DNA from: an uncultured Rhodospira sp.
GTDB lineage: Bacteria > Pseudomonadota > Alphaproteobacteria > Rhodospirillales > Rhodospirillaceae
Direction: 5' to 3'
NCBI RefSeq assembly: GCF_937138205.1
Contig: NZ_CAKZOT010000103.1
Coordinates: forward strand, 1 to 64,000
DNA: 64,000 nucleotides
How positions within the stretch are numbered: the first letter of the stretch is position 1; each line of letters starts with the position of its first letter. The position numbers and the translations under genes are program-made. The notes under the pieces are model-generated. The model searched no databases and had not been told where the DNA came from. It saw only the letters and a list, made by a program, of their open reading frames with translations. Below are positions 30,164 through 39,204 of the stretch, piece by piece.

Positions 30164-30178
30164 GAGATCGCAAGGTGA

Positions 30179-31864
30179 TCAGGCCGCGCTCTTTCGGTTC
30201 TGAACGCTGCCACGACCGCTCAGCAGGCCGCGCGCCACGACCTGAGCCTGAATCTCAGCCGCGCCCTCGAAGATATTGAGAATGCGGGCATCGCAGAGGA
30301 TCCGGCTGATCGGATACTCGAGCGCATAGCCGTTGCCGCCATGGATCTGAAGCGCGTTGTCGGCGTTCGACCACGCCACCCGCGCGGCCAGCAGCTTGGC
30401 CATGCCGGCCTCGATGTCGCAGCGGAGGTCGTTGTCCTTCTCGCGCGCCGACATGTAGGTGATCTGGCGCGCGACCATGGTTTCGACCATCATGGCCGCC
30501 AGCTTGCCATGGACGCGTGGGAACGCGTACAGCGGCTTGCCGAACTGGACGCGCTCCTGGGCGTACTTCAGGCCCTCTTCCAGCGCGCACTGGGCGACAC
30601 CGACGGCGCGGGCGGCGGTCTGAATGCGCGCCGATTCGAAGGTTTCCATGAGCTGCTTGAAGCCCTGGCCCTCGACGCCGCCCAGAAGGGCATCCTTGGG
30701 CATCTTGAAGCCGTCGAAGGAGATCTCGTACTCCTTCATGCCCCGGTAGCCGAGGACCTCGATCTCGCCGCCGCTCATGCCCTCGGCCGGGAACGGGTCC
30801 GCGTCGGTGCCGCGCGGCTTGGGCGCCAGGAACATGGACAGACCCTTGTAGCCGGGCTCGTCCGGGTTGGTGCGCGCCATCAGGGTCATCAGGTCGGTGC
30901 GGGCGGCGTGCGTGATCCAGGTCTTGTTGCCGGTCACCACCCACTCGTCGCCCTCCAGCACCGCGCGGGTCCGCACGGAGCCCAGGTCCGACCCGGTGTT
31001 GGGCTCGGTGAACACGGCGGTCGGCAGGATTTCGCCGGAGGAGATCTTCGGCAGGTAGTGCTGTTTCTGCTCCTCCGTACCACCCAGGCGGATCAGCTCG
31101 GCGGCGATCTCGGAGCGCGTCCCCAGCGAGCCGACGCCGATATAGCCGCGCGACAGTTCCTCGGTGACCACGCACATGGCCATCTTGCCCAGGCCGCTGC
31201 CGCCGAACTCCTCCGGCACCGTCAGGCCGAACACGCCCATTTCGGCCATCTGCTCGATGATCTCGATCGGGATCAGTTCGTCCTTCTCGTGCCAGCCGTG
31301 AGCGTGCGGCTGCACCTGATCGTCGACGAACTTGCGGAACTGGTCGCGGATCAGGTCCAGCGTTTCGTCCTCAAGGCCCAGCGTCCCGAAGTTCCCGTCC
31401 TTCATCAACTCGGCGATGCGCGCCTTGCAGGCGGCCGTGAAGCCGTGCTCGCGCAGCAGGGTCGTGTAAGGGGTCTGCAACGCCTTGCGCTCGCGGACCT
31501 CGATGCCGAAGTCGGCCAGACGCACGAACTCGCCCTGACTCATGGGCAGGCCGCCGAAGATCTGGTGCAGATACTCCGAGAACGCGCCCTGAACAATGAG
31601 CTGTTCCAACTCGCCGAACGTGCCCTCGGCTTCCAGCCGCTTGCCCCAGGCCAGCATCTCGCCCAGCGCCGTGACGTAGGTGGCGAACCAGGCGAAGCCA
31701 TGGGTGGCGTGCTGTTCGCGTTCCATCAGGGCGGCGTCCAGCTTGCCGTCGACGCTCAACTCGTTGGCGATATGGTCGCGAATGGCCCCCAGCACCTGCC
31801 GTGCCGTCTCGTAGGCGCGTTCGCACGTATACAGAAGATCCTGAACAATCAAAGAGCCTGGCAT
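30179..31864 (-). CDS. mcd: (2S)-methylsuccinyl-CoA dehydrogenase
   Basis: The 561-residue flavoprotein oxidises methylsuccinyl-CoA to mesaconyl-CoA in the ethylmalonyl-CoA pathway. It has an N-terminal extension of about 150 residues not found in ordinary acyl-CoA dehydrogenases, then the acyl-CoA dehydrogenase core: FGLTVPEEFGGSGLG, TAVFTEPNTGSDLGS, TGNKTWITHA and QIHGGNGYALEYPISR. Length and extension are typical of Mcd. It is 85 bp downstream of ccr on the same strand, and ecm is nearby, which settles the assignment. Confidence 0.94.
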   Translation of the reverse strand: MPGSLIVQDLLYTCERAYETARQVLGAIRDHIANELSVDGKLDAALMEREQHATHGFAWFATYVTALGEMLAWGKRLEAEGTFGELEQLIVQGAFSEYLHQIFGGLPMSQGEFVRLADFGIEVRERKALQTPYTTLLREHGFTAACKARIAELMKDGNFGTLGLEDETLDLIRDQFRKFVDDQVQPHAHGWHEKDELIPIEIIEQMAEMGVFGLTVPEEFGGSGLGKMAMCVVTEELSRGYIGVGSLGTRSEIAAELIRLGGTEEQKQHYLPKISSGEILPTAVFTEPNTGSDLGSVRTRAVLEGDEWVVTGNKTWITHAARTDLMTLMARTNPDEPGYKGLSMFLAPKPRGTDADPFPAEGMSGGEIEVLGYRGMKEYEISFDGFKMPKDALLGGVEGQGFKQLMETFESARIQTAARAVGVAQCALEEGLKYAQERVQFGKPLYAFPRVHGKLAAMMVETMVARQITYMSAREKDNDLRCDIEAGMAKLLAARVAWSNADNALQIHGGNGYALEYPISRILCDARILNIFEGAAEIQAQVVARGLLSGRGSVQNRKSAA

Positions 31865-31949
31865 TGTCTTCCCCTGAGCCCGTCATTCCAGCCGGCCCGA
31901 GCGTGTCGTGCCCGGGCGCTCCGTCTCTCCGGTGTGCGGCGGTCCGGCC

Positions 31950-33233
31950 TCAGCCCTCCAGGCACTCTTCCACCGTACGGCGGCCCGGCTTCACGGCCTG
32001 GACCATAACGGCCATGTTCCCCGGCTTGTGCTCGTTCTTCCACATCTTCATATGGGCGTACGGGATCTGATCCCAGGTGAAGACCTCGGACATGCACGGA
32101 TCCAGCCGCCGCTCGATGACAAGCTGGTTGGCCTGCGAGGCCTGCAGCAGGTTGGCGAAGTGGCTGCCCTGGATTCGCTTCTGGCGCATCCAGACGAAGC
32201 GGGCATCAAAGGTCAGGTTGAAGCCCGTGGTACCGGCGCAGAACACCACCATGCCGCCCCGCTTGACCACCAGACAGGACACGGGGAACGTCTGCTCGCC
32301 CGGGTGCTCGAACACCATGTCCACGTCGTTGCCCTTGCCGGTGAACTCCCAGACGGCCCGGCCGAACTTGTAGGATTCCTTCATGTAGGCCTTGAAGTCC
32401 GGGCCATTGACGTCCGGCAGGCGGCCCCAGCAGTTGAAGTCCTTGCGGTTGATGACACCCTTGGCACCCAGCGACATGACGAAGTCGCGCTTGGTCTCAT
32501 CGGAGATCACGCCAATCGCGTTGGCGCCCGAAACGGCGCACAGCTGGACCGCCATGGCCCCCAGGCCGCCGGACGCGCCCCAGATCAGCACGTTCTGGCC
32601 CGGCCGCAGCACATGCGGGCGGTGGCCGAACAGCATCCGGTAGGCGGTCGCCAGCGTCAGGGTATAGCAGGCGCTCTCTTCCCAGGTCAGGTGCTTCGGG
32701 CGCGCCATCAACTGCTGCGCCTGCACATTGGTGAACTGCGCGAACGAACCGTCCGGTGTCTCATACCCCCAGATGCGCTGGCTGGACGAGAACATCGGAT
32801 CGCCGCCGTTACACTCCTCGTCGTCACCGTCGTCCTGGTTGCAGTGAATGACGACCTCGTCGCCCACCTTCCACCGCTTCACCTGCGAGCCCACCGCGTA
32901 GACGATGCCCGAGGCATCGGAGCCGGCGATATGGAACGCGGCCTTGTGGACGTCGAACGGCGTGACCGGCTCGCCCAACGAGGCCCAGATGCCGTTGTAG
33001 TTCACCCCGGCGGCCATCACCATCACCAGGACCTCGTGCGACTCCAGCTTCGGCACGTCCACCACCTCGACCTGCATGGCCGTGTCCGGCGGGCCGTGCC
33101 GTTCGCGACGAATGGCCCAGGCGTACATCTGCTTGGGCACGTGGCCCAGGGGCGGGATCTCGCCCAGCTCGTAGAGGTCCTTCTTCTCCTGGCCCGGATG
33201 CAGTTCGACGACCTCGGCGGCGGCGTTGCTCAT
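31950..33233 (-). CDS. ccr: crotonyl-CoA carboxylase/reductase
   Basis: The 427-residue medium-chain reductase carboxylates crotonyl-CoA with NADPH and CO2 to ethylmalonyl-CoA, the key step of the ethylmalonyl-CoA pathway. It shows the Ccr N-terminus (KDLYELGEIPPLGHVP), VNYNGIWASLGEPVTPF, the nucleotide loop IWGASGGLGAMAVQL and the HPGEQTFPVS segment. The ATG at 33233 follows an AGGGAG site. It is divergent from ecm, with a 250-bp control region between them. Confidence 0.96.
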   Translation of the reverse strand: MSNAAAEVVELHPGQEKKDLYELGEIPPLGHVPKQMYAWAIRRERHGPPDTAMQVEVVDVPKLESHEVLVMVMAAGVNYNGIWASLGEPVTPFDVHKAAFHIAGSDASGIVYAVGSQVKRWKVGDEVVIHCNQDDGDDEECNGGDPMFSSSQRIWGYETPDGSFAQFTNVQAQQLMARPKHLTWEESACYTLTLATAYRMLFGHRPHVLRPGQNVLIWGASGGLGAMAVQLCAVSGANAIGVISDETKRDFVMSLGAKGVINRKDFNCWGRLPDVNGPDFKAYMKESYKFGRAVWEFTGKGNDVDMVFEHPGEQTFPVSCLVVKRGGMVVFCAGTTGFNLTFDARFVWMRQKRIQGSHFANLLQASQANQLVIERRLDPCMSEVFTWDQIPYAHMKMWKNEHKPGNMAVMVQAVKPGRRTVEECLEG

Positions 33234-33338
33234 GCCTCTGAACTCCCTGTACTGGTCTCTCTTCCGTCGTCGCCGACTCCCGCGCTGGGTCATGCGGCGG
33301 TCGCGAAGAGCGGCGGTCTCGTTTGATGTCAGAGTAAG

Positions 33339-33367
33339 GCTATACCCACTCCAGGCTTCCATCGCAA
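33339..33367 (-). promoter_or_regulatory. candidate ccr promoter
   Basis: On the minus strand TTGCGA (33367-33362) and TATAGC (33344-33339) are separated by 17 bp, about 105 bp before the ccr ATG. The boxes match the sigma-70 consensus at four or five of six positions each. Confidence 0.45.
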
Positions 33368-33381
33368 TGCACAAACTGATA

Positions 33382-33417
33382 AATAATTACGCCTGACCGA
33401 CGGCCAAAGTAATTATT
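33382..33417. promoter_or_regulatory. inverted repeat in the ccr-ecm intergenic region
   Basis: AATAATTAC (33382-33390) and GTAATTATT (33409-33417) form a perfect 9-bp inverted repeat with an 18-bp spacer. The arms are AT-only islands in otherwise GC-rich DNA. The site begins 14 bp upstream of the ccr -35 candidate, a position that suits an activator or a shared operator for both divergent genes. Confidence 0.55.
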
Positions 33418-33483
33418 GTTCTGCGATAACGCGCCCCTTGGTAGAGTGCCGCACCCTTTTGTCGCGGCCTGATGGAGACGAGC

Positions 33484-35499
33484 ATGACCGGCACGCCCGA
33501 TTCCCCCGCCCCGCCTGCTGCACCGCAGCGCGACAAGCCCTGGCTGTTCCGGACCTATTCGGGCCACTCCTCGGCCAAGGCCTCCAACGAGTTGTACCGA
33601 ACAAACCTGGCCCGCGGGCAGACCGGGTTGTCGGTGGCCTTCGACCTGCCGACCCAGACCGGCTACGATTCGGACCATGTCCTGGCCACCGGCGAGGTCG
33701 GCAAGGTCGGCGTGCCCATCTGCCACCTGGGCGACATGATGACGCTGTTCGACCAGATCCCGCTGGAAAAGATGAACACGTCGATGACCATCAACGCGCC
33801 GGCCGCCTGGCTGCTGTCGCTGTACATCGCCACGGCGGAGAAGCAGGGCGCCGACAGGTCCAAGCTCCAGGGCACCATCCAGAACGACATCATCAAGGAA
33901 TACCTCTCGCGCGGCACCTACATCTTCCCGCCCGAGCCCTCGATGCGCCTGATCAACGACGTCATCGCCTTCACCTACAAGGAGGTTCCCAAGTGGAACC
34001 CCATCAACATCTGTTCCTATCACTTGCAGGAAGCCGGCGCGACGCCGGAGCAGGAACTGGCCTACGCGCTGGCCACGGCCCGTGCCGTGCTCGACACCGT
34101 GCGCGACTCCGGCCAGGTGCCGGCCGATGACTTCCCCGTGGTGGTCGGGCGCATCAGCTTCTTCCTCAACGCCGGAATCCGCTTCGTCACCGAACTGTGC
34201 AAGATGCGCGCCTTTGCCGAGCTGTGGGACGAGATGTGCCGCGAGCGCTACGGCGTCGAGAACGAAAAGTACCGCCGCTTCCGGTACGGTGTGCAGGTCA
34301 ACAGCCTGGGCCTGACCGAGCAGCAGCCGGAGAACAACGTCTACCGCATTCTGCTGGAAATGCTGGCCGTCGTGCTGTCCAAGAACGCGCGTGCGCGCGC
34401 CGTGCAGTTGCCCGCCTGGAACGAGGCCCTGGGCCTGCCGCGCCCGTGGGACCAGCAGTGGTCGCTGCGCCTGCAACAGATCGTGGCGTATGAGACCGAC
34501 CTGCTGGAATTCGGCGACATCTTCGACGGCTCCAGCGAGATCACGCGCAAGGTCGAGGACCTGAAGGCCGAGGCCCGCGAGGAACTGGCCCGCATCGAGG
34601 CCATGGGCGGCGCCGTGCCGGCCGTCGAGTCCAGCTACATGAAGCAGAAGCTGGTGGAATCGAACACGCGGCGTCTGGCCGGGATTGAGTCCGGCGAGAT
34701 GATCGTGGTCGGCGTCAACAAGTACACCGAGGGCGCGCCCAGCCCGCTGTCCACCGGCGACGGCACCATCATGGCCGTGGACCCGCAGGCCGAACACGAG
34801 CAGATCGAAGGCCTGAAGGCATGGCGCGCGCAGCGCGATGACGCGGCTGTTCAGAGCGCCCTGGCCGACCTGGCGGCGGCGGCGCGCGAGGGCCGCAACA
34901 TCATGGAACCCTCGATCGCCTGCGCCCACGCCGGGGTGACGACCGGCGAATGGGGCCAGACGCTGCGCGACATTTTCGGCGAGTACCGCGCCCCCACGGG
35001 CGTCGCCCGCAACGCCAGCGAGGTGACGGCCGGCGAGCGCATGACGGCCGTGCGTCAGCGGGTCGAGGACGTCTCCGCCCGGCTCGGCCGGCGGGTCAAG
35101 ATCCTGGTGGGCAAGCCGGGCCTGGACGGACATTCCAACGGCGCCGAGCAGATCGCCGTGCGCGCCCGCGATGCCGGCATGGAGGTGGTTTATGAGGGCA
35201 TCCGCCTGACCCCGGCGCAGATCGTCAACGCGGCGCTGGAGGAAAGCGTGCACGTGGTCGGGCTGTCGATCCTCTCCGGGTCGCACGTCACCCTGGTGAC
35301 GGACGTCCTGAACCGGATGCGCGCCGCCGGCCTGGGCGATATTCCGGTGGTCGCCGGCGGCATCATCCCGGCGGAGGACGAGCGCACCCTGCTGGCCGCC
35401 GGTGTGGCGCGCATCTACACGCCCAAGGACTATGACGTCACCGCCATCATGGACGACATCGTGACCATCATCGACCCGGACCAGAAACGGGCGGCATGA
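33484..35499 (+). CDS. ecm: ethylmalonyl-CoA mutase, B12-dependent
   Basis: The 671-residue single-chain mutase converts (2R)-ethylmalonyl-CoA to methylsuccinyl-CoA. Residues about 1-520 form the acyl-CoA mutase barrel (FRTYSGHSSAKASNELYR, then GLSVAFDLPTQTGYDSDH). The C-terminal cobalamin domain has GLDGHSNG with H550 as the lower cobalt ligand, then LSILSGSH. A GGAG site 5 bp before the ATG at 33484 favours it over the ATG at 33472. Along with ccr and mcd it makes the pathway's diagnostic trio. Confidence 0.95.
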   Translation: MTGTPDSPAPPAAPQRDKPWLFRTYSGHSSAKASNELYRTNLARGQTGLSVAFDLPTQTGYDSDHVLATGEVGKVGVPICHLGDMMTLFDQIPLEKMNTSMTINAPAAWLLSLYIATAEKQGADRSKLQGTIQNDIIKEYLSRGTYIFPPEPSMRLINDVIAFTYKEVPKWNPINICSYHLQEAGATPEQELAYALATARAVLDTVRDSGQVPADDFPVVVGRISFFLNAGIRFVTELCKMRAFAELWDEMCRERYGVENEKYRRFRYGVQVNSLGLTEQQPENNVYRILLEMLAVVLSKNARARAVQLPAWNEALGLPRPWDQQWSLRLQQIVAYETDLLEFGDIFDGSSEITRKVEDLKAEAREELARIEAMGGAVPAVESSYMKQKLVESNTRRLAGIESGEMIVVGVNKYTEGAPSPLSTGDGTIMAVDPQAEHEQIEGLKAWRAQRDDAAVQSALADLAAAAREGRNIMEPSIACAHAGVTTGEWGQTLRDIFGEYRAPTGVARNASEVTAGERMTAVRQRVEDVSARLGRRVKILVGKPGLDGHSNGAEQIAVRARDAGMEVVYEGIRLTPAQIVNAALEESVHVVGLSILSGSHVTLVTDVLNRMRAAGLGDIPVVAGGIIPAEDERTLLAAGVARIYTPKDYDVTAIMDDIVTIIDPDQKRAA

Positions 35500-35520
35500 G
35501 CCGCCACGATCGGCGCACCG

Positions 35521-35540
35521 GGTCGCGGTCGACCGCGACC
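35521..35540. repeat. 20-bp perfect palindrome after ecm
   Basis: Two 10-bp arms, GGTCGCGGTC and GACCGCGACC, meet without a spacer 21 bp past the ecm stop. It could be a protein-binding site or part of a compound terminator with the hairpin that follows. Confidence 0.7.
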
Positions 35541-35550
35541 GGTTCGACAT

Positions 35551-35587
35551 GAAGACCCCGGAGTCACGGCGTGGCTCCGGGGTCTTC
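35551..35587. terminator. bidirectional terminator hairpin between ecm and bactofilin
   Basis: GAAGACCCCGGAG (35551-35563) pairs perfectly with CTCCGGGGTCTTC (35575-35587) over 13 bp with an 11-nt loop. It lies between the stops of convergent genes (ecm at 35499, bactofilin at 35621), so it can serve both. Confidence 0.8.
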
Positions 35588-35620
35588 GCGTGATCGGGTT
35601 GGCGAACACAGGCAGGCGGA

Positions 35621-36241
35621 TCAGGCCCCGGCTTTCTTGGCGCTGGGCCGATCCGTCGACACCGTCGAGGGATCGCCGCTGTCGTCCTCGGCGGGGATCG
35701 GGTCCTCGGCGGCGCCATCCATGTCCGGCGTCTCGCCGGCCGTCGTCGCAAGGCGTGGCGCGTCCGCGTACTGGCCGGTGGCGGCGTTCCGTTCCGGCAG
35801 ACCCAGGTCCGGCATTTCGGCCATGCGGCGGCAGTGCCCCTCCATGAAGGCACCGGGCTCGATGGCCAGGCTTTCGTGCGTGACGTCGCCGATCATGCGG
35901 GCCGTGCTGGCCAGGAACACCGACTTGGCGATCACCTGGCCGCTGACGGACCCATGCATTCGCACGGTCTGGGCGCTGACCTCGCCCGTCACCGCCCCGG
36001 AAATGCCAATGATCAGCGAGGCACACTTGATATCGCCCTCGACCCGACCGTCGATCTGGATTTCTCCGGCGCTGACCAGATCGCCCGTGATGGTGAGATC
36101 GGCGCTGACAATCGAGGGAACGGACCGCTCGGCCGGAGCGTCCGACCCCGTCCGACGCTCGCCCTTGCGCGTTTCCGGGGCGGGGATCGGCGCGGGAGAG
36201 GAAGAGGGTGCTGTCGGCTTTGGATTAGCCCTGGAAAACAT
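35621..36241 (-). CDS. bactofilin
   Basis: The 206-residue polymer-forming cytoskeletal protein has a central beta-helix (about residues 45-135) with hydrophobic repeats such as ISADLTITGDLVSAGEIQIDG, GDIKCASLIIG and GSVSGQVIAKSVFLA. Disordered tails rich in Pro and Asp/Glu flank it. Its start overlaps the upstream M23 peptidase gene by 17 bp. Bactofilins commonly pair with LytM-type peptidases to shape the cell wall locally. Confidence 0.92.
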   Translation of the reverse strand: MFSRANPKPTAPSSSPAPIPAPETRKGERRTGSDAPAERSVPSIVSADLTITGDLVSAGEIQIDGRVEGDIKCASLIIGISGAVTGEVSAQTVRMHGSVSGQVIAKSVFLASTARMIGDVTHESLAIEPGAFMEGHCRRMAEMPDLGLPERNAATGQYADAPRLATTAGETPDMDGAAEDPIPAEDDSGDPSTVSTDRPSAKKAGA

Positions 36242-37547
36242 GCTGACCGGCCTTCATGAACTGCGCGGGGTTGCGCGGCGCGCCCTTGACGCGAATTTCG
36301 TAGTGCAGGTGCGGTCCCGTGCTGCGGCCGCTGTTGCCGAGTTTTCCGATCTCATCGCCCCGCGCCACGGTATCGCCGACCTTGCGCGAAATGCTCGACA
36401 GATGGCCATAGCGCGTCACCACGCCCATGCCGTGGCTGATGTCCACGCTGCGACCATACCCACGGCGCCAGCCGGCGTAAACCACCTTCCCCGCGGCGGT
36501 CGCCACGATCGGCGTCCCCATGGGCGCCGCATAGTCCATGCCCTCGTGCCGGGCCGCCCGGCCGTTGAAGGGATCCTGACGGATGCCGTAGGCGCTGGTG
36601 AGGCGGTGCTGTGCCAGGATCGGTTGGGACAGAGGCAGAGCGTCGGTCAGCGCCCGCAGCGCGTCCAGACGGTCGACGTAGGTGTTCAGGTCCGTCACCG
36701 AGTCCTTGTAGACCGGCTTGTCGAGGATCGGCAAATCGGCCGGCACGAACGGGCCACCCCGGCCATCCGCGTTTGCCGTCAGGGCGTCGAGCATACTGTC
36801 GATGTCCAGCCCCACCTCGGCCAGACTGCCCTCGATGTCGGTGATGCGGGTGCGGGCGACCGCGCCGAAGTGCTCCAGCAGAGCCGCCTGGGCGGTCTCC
36901 ATCTCGATGACCAGATCTTCCAGGTCGGTGACCCGGTCTGTCAGGGCTTGGTTCTCCTCCAGCGCCAGATCGCGCTGCAGCACCATCTTGCGCATCTCCA
37001 GTTCGAAGTCATCGAACTGGGTCAGGAGTTGGTGCGCCTCCGACAGCTCCGCCATGCCCTCTTCCATTTCGGCGAGCTGCGCGAGCAGGGCATCACGGGC
37101 GCGGCCCGCCTCCTCCTCCCAGGTGGCGAGATCGGGCTCGGCGTCCCCATGGACCTCGCCCCCGGTCTTTTCGGCGTCGCCCGTATCCACGTAGCGCGAG
37201 ATGACGGCGTGATTGTTTTCCAGCCCCCGGGTGACCTCGGCGATCTGATCGCGGTACAGGGCCACCTCGGCCAGAAGTTGCTTGTAGCTGTCCTGTGCTT
37301 CCTGGACTTCCGCCTTTTTCGCGTCGATCACGGTGTCGACCCAGATCACCATGGCGAGGCTGTAGGTCACGATGCCCAGAAGAACGACACCGACGGTGGC
37401 CGTGATCGCCTGTGTGAGGCTGCCGAGACTCAATGACTGGAACCCGCCGGAATCGGTGCGGATCATCACATGGCGTTCGGGGAAAGCCCGCCGCAGGGCT
37501 CGTTTCCAGGGGGGAAGATTGAGATGCTGAGGGTCAAACTCTGACAT
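36225..37547 (-). CDS. M23 (LytM) family metallopeptidase, membrane-anchored
   Basis: The 440-residue protein has one membrane segment near residues 48-70, a long coiled coil (about 75-255) and a C-terminal M23 domain. Zinc-site motifs are RHEGMDYAAPMGTPI (HxxxD) and GPHLHYEIRVKG (HxH), so it may be catalytically active. It is probably an inner-membrane peptidoglycan endopeptidase working with the bactofilin encoded just downstream. Confidence 0.93.
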   Translation of the reverse strand: MSEFDPQHLNLPPWKRALRRAFPERHVMIRTDSGGFQSLSLGSLTQAITATVGVVLLGIVTYSLAMVIWVDTVIDAKKAEVQEAQDSYKQLLAEVALYRDQIAEVTRGLENNHAVISRYVDTGDAEKTGGEVHGDAEPDLATWEEEAGRARDALLAQLAEMEEGMAELSEAHQLLTQFDDFELEMRKMVLQRDLALEENQALTDRVTDLEDLVIEMETAQAALLEHFGAVARTRITDIEGSLAEVGLDIDSMLDALTANADGRGGPFVPADLPILDKPVYKDSVTDLNTYVDRLDALRALTDALPLSQPILAQHRLTSAYGIRQDPFNGRAARHEGMDYAAPMGTPIVATAAGKVVYAGWRRGYGRSVDISHGMGVVTRYGHLSSISRKVGDTVARGDEIGKLGNSGRSTGPHLHYEIRVKGAPRNPAQFMKAGQHVFQG

Positions 37548-38092
37548 GTTGTCCTGTCTTTCCAGTCAATGGCCAACCTGCTTGGCGACGCGGCGCCGCC
37601 CGCGCTCCCGAGGCTGTCGCGTCCAACGCCGATGACCTGGGCCGGTCCTGGCCTCGCAGCCGCAGAATGCTTACCTGCTTCGCGTGGACCCGACCATGCG
37701 GGGCGTCACAGCGGCTGACACCGGCGCGCAACGCCACGCTTATGGAACCCGCCATCCTCGTCCGCACGCCAAGGCGCGCGCCATGGAACGAGTGTCATCG
37801 TGTCGCATGATGAGCGCCAGCCCTCGACTCGGCGCCGTGATCCACCGACCTGACACGGCTCGGCCCCGTTCCCTCCGCTCGTCGCGGGGTCCGACTCCCC
37901 ACGGAACGCATATGAATAAAAATGACCGCACGCAAGCCACACACTGAAGTGCCTTCCGCTGCTGGGACTTCACCGCCCCATCTTAGACACATTGTGGTAA
38001 CAATTCACAAACTGTGGGGCCGAATCGAGTGCGCCTGCGAACAATCACGCCGCGCCGTTGCCAAACTCACCGGCGGACGTCATGGTCGGGCG
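37548..38092. other. 545-bp intergenic region between M23 peptidase and pgpA
   Basis: The region separates divergent genes. The first 300 bp are GC-rich and show no gene. The 37910-38020 part is AT-richer (CATATGAATAAAAATG; GGTAACAATTCACAAAC) and is the most likely promoter zone. I could not identify matched -35/-10 boxes or an RNA gene with confidence. Confidence 0.5.
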
Positions 38093-38626
38093 ATGATGTC
38101 CTATCACGATCCCCCACCAACCGACACACCCAAAGGCGTCCGACACCACATGGTTCGCTGGTTGGCCACGTGGTTCGGCAGCGGGCTCAGCCCCGTCGCG
38201 CCGGGAACGGCGGGATCCCTGGCCGCCCTTCCATTCGCCTGGCTGCTGGCCTGGGCGGGAGGGGCCTGGACGCTACTGGGCGCCACGGTGATGGTCTTCG
38301 GCGTCGGCGTCGTCGTGAGCGAGGCCTACCGCCAGACCGCCGGCCGCAAGGACCCGTCCGAGGTGGTCATCGACGAGGTGGCCGGGCAATGGCTCACCCT
38401 GGGGCTGGTGCTGCTGGTTTGGCCAATGGACAGCCTGATCGTGGCCCTGTCCTTCCTCGCCTTCCGGATCGCCGACATCACAAAGCCATGGCCCGCCAAC
38501 GCCATTGACCGCAGGATGGATGGCGGCCTGGGAATCATGCTTGACGACATGGTGGCCGGCCTCTACGCAGCCGGGGCCGTGTTGATCACCCTCATCGGAC
38601 TGCGGAACGGGATTGTCGCGTCATGA
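38093..38626 (+). CDS. pgpA: phosphatidylglycerophosphatase A
   Basis: The 177-residue membrane phosphatase makes phosphatidylglycerol from its phosphate. Signatures are WFGSGLSPVAPGTAGSLAALP and VIDEVAGQWLTL, plus LDDMVAGLYAA near the C-terminus. ATGs at 38093, 38096 and 38150 are all possible starts; the first fits the length best. It overlaps the next gene by ATGA. pgsA, which makes its substrate, is at 52705. Confidence 0.92.
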   Translation: MMSYHDPPPTDTPKGVRHHMVRWLATWFGSGLSPVAPGTAGSLAALPFAWLLAWAGGAWTLLGATVMVFGVGVVVSEAYRQTAGRKDPSEVVIDEVAGQWLTLGLVLLVWPMDSLIVALSFLAFRIADITKPWPANAIDRRMDGGLGIMLDDMVAGLYAAGAVLITLIGLRNGIVAS

Positions 38627-39204
38627 CCGCCCTCGCCAAGGAGTTGGAAGAGCACGCCCGCGCCGTGCTTGCGGTATGCCGCCAGGAAGGCCTGGTGGTG
38701 GCCGTCGCCGAGTCGTGCACCGGCGGCCTGCTGGCCGCCAGCCTGACCGCCGTTCCCGGCTCCAGTACCGCGTTCGACCGTGGTTTCGTCACCTATTCGA
38801 ACGAGGCCAAAACGGACATGCTGGGGGTCGAGCCCGAATTGTTGCAGTCGGCCGGTGCGGTTAGCGAGGATGTCGCGGTGGCCATGGCGCTGGGCGCGCT
38901 GGCGGCCAGCGGCCAAAGCCTGAGCGCCGCCATCACCGGCATCGCCGGCCCGGACGGCGGCAGCGACGCCAAACCGGTCGGCTTGGTTCACATGGCCGCC
39001 GCCCGCCTGGACGGCCTGGTGCGTCCGAAGCGGTACGTGTTCGCCGGTGGTCGCGACGACATCCGCCTGGCCAGCGTCCACGCTGCCCTGGACCTCCTGC
39101 TGGAACTGGCGACCCTGCGCGACGACGAGGACGAGGACGAGGACGACGGCGAGGGAGCGGCCAGGACCACGCCGGGCGACGCAACGCCCGAGGCCGGGCG
39201 GTGA
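38623..39204 (+). CDS. pncC: nicotinamide-nucleotide amidohydrolase, CinA C-terminal family
   Basis: The 193-residue protein is a stand-alone CinA C-terminal domain (AESCTGGLLAASLTAVPGSS, then GFVTYSNEAK and GIAGPDGGS), which deamidates NMN in pyridine nucleotide recycling. The last 30 residues are an acidic run (DDEDEDEDDGE) unlike the family core. Start and stop overlap both neighbours by four bases. Confidence 0.92.
   Translation: MTALAKELEEHARAVLAVCRQEGLVVAVAESCTGGLLAASLTAVPGSSTAFDRGFVTYSNEAKTDMLGVEPELLQSAGAVSEDVAVAMALGALAASGQSLSAAITGIAGPDGGSDAKPVGLVHMAAARLDGLVRPKRYVFAGGRDDIRLASVHAALDLLLELATLRDDEDEDEDDGEGAARTTPGDATPEAGR

Noticed and set aside
29889-30178. Possible small RNA or tRNA gene in the palindromic gap
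   Set aside because: Pairing is that of nested inverted repeats; no cloverleaf or conserved RNA motif could be drawn.
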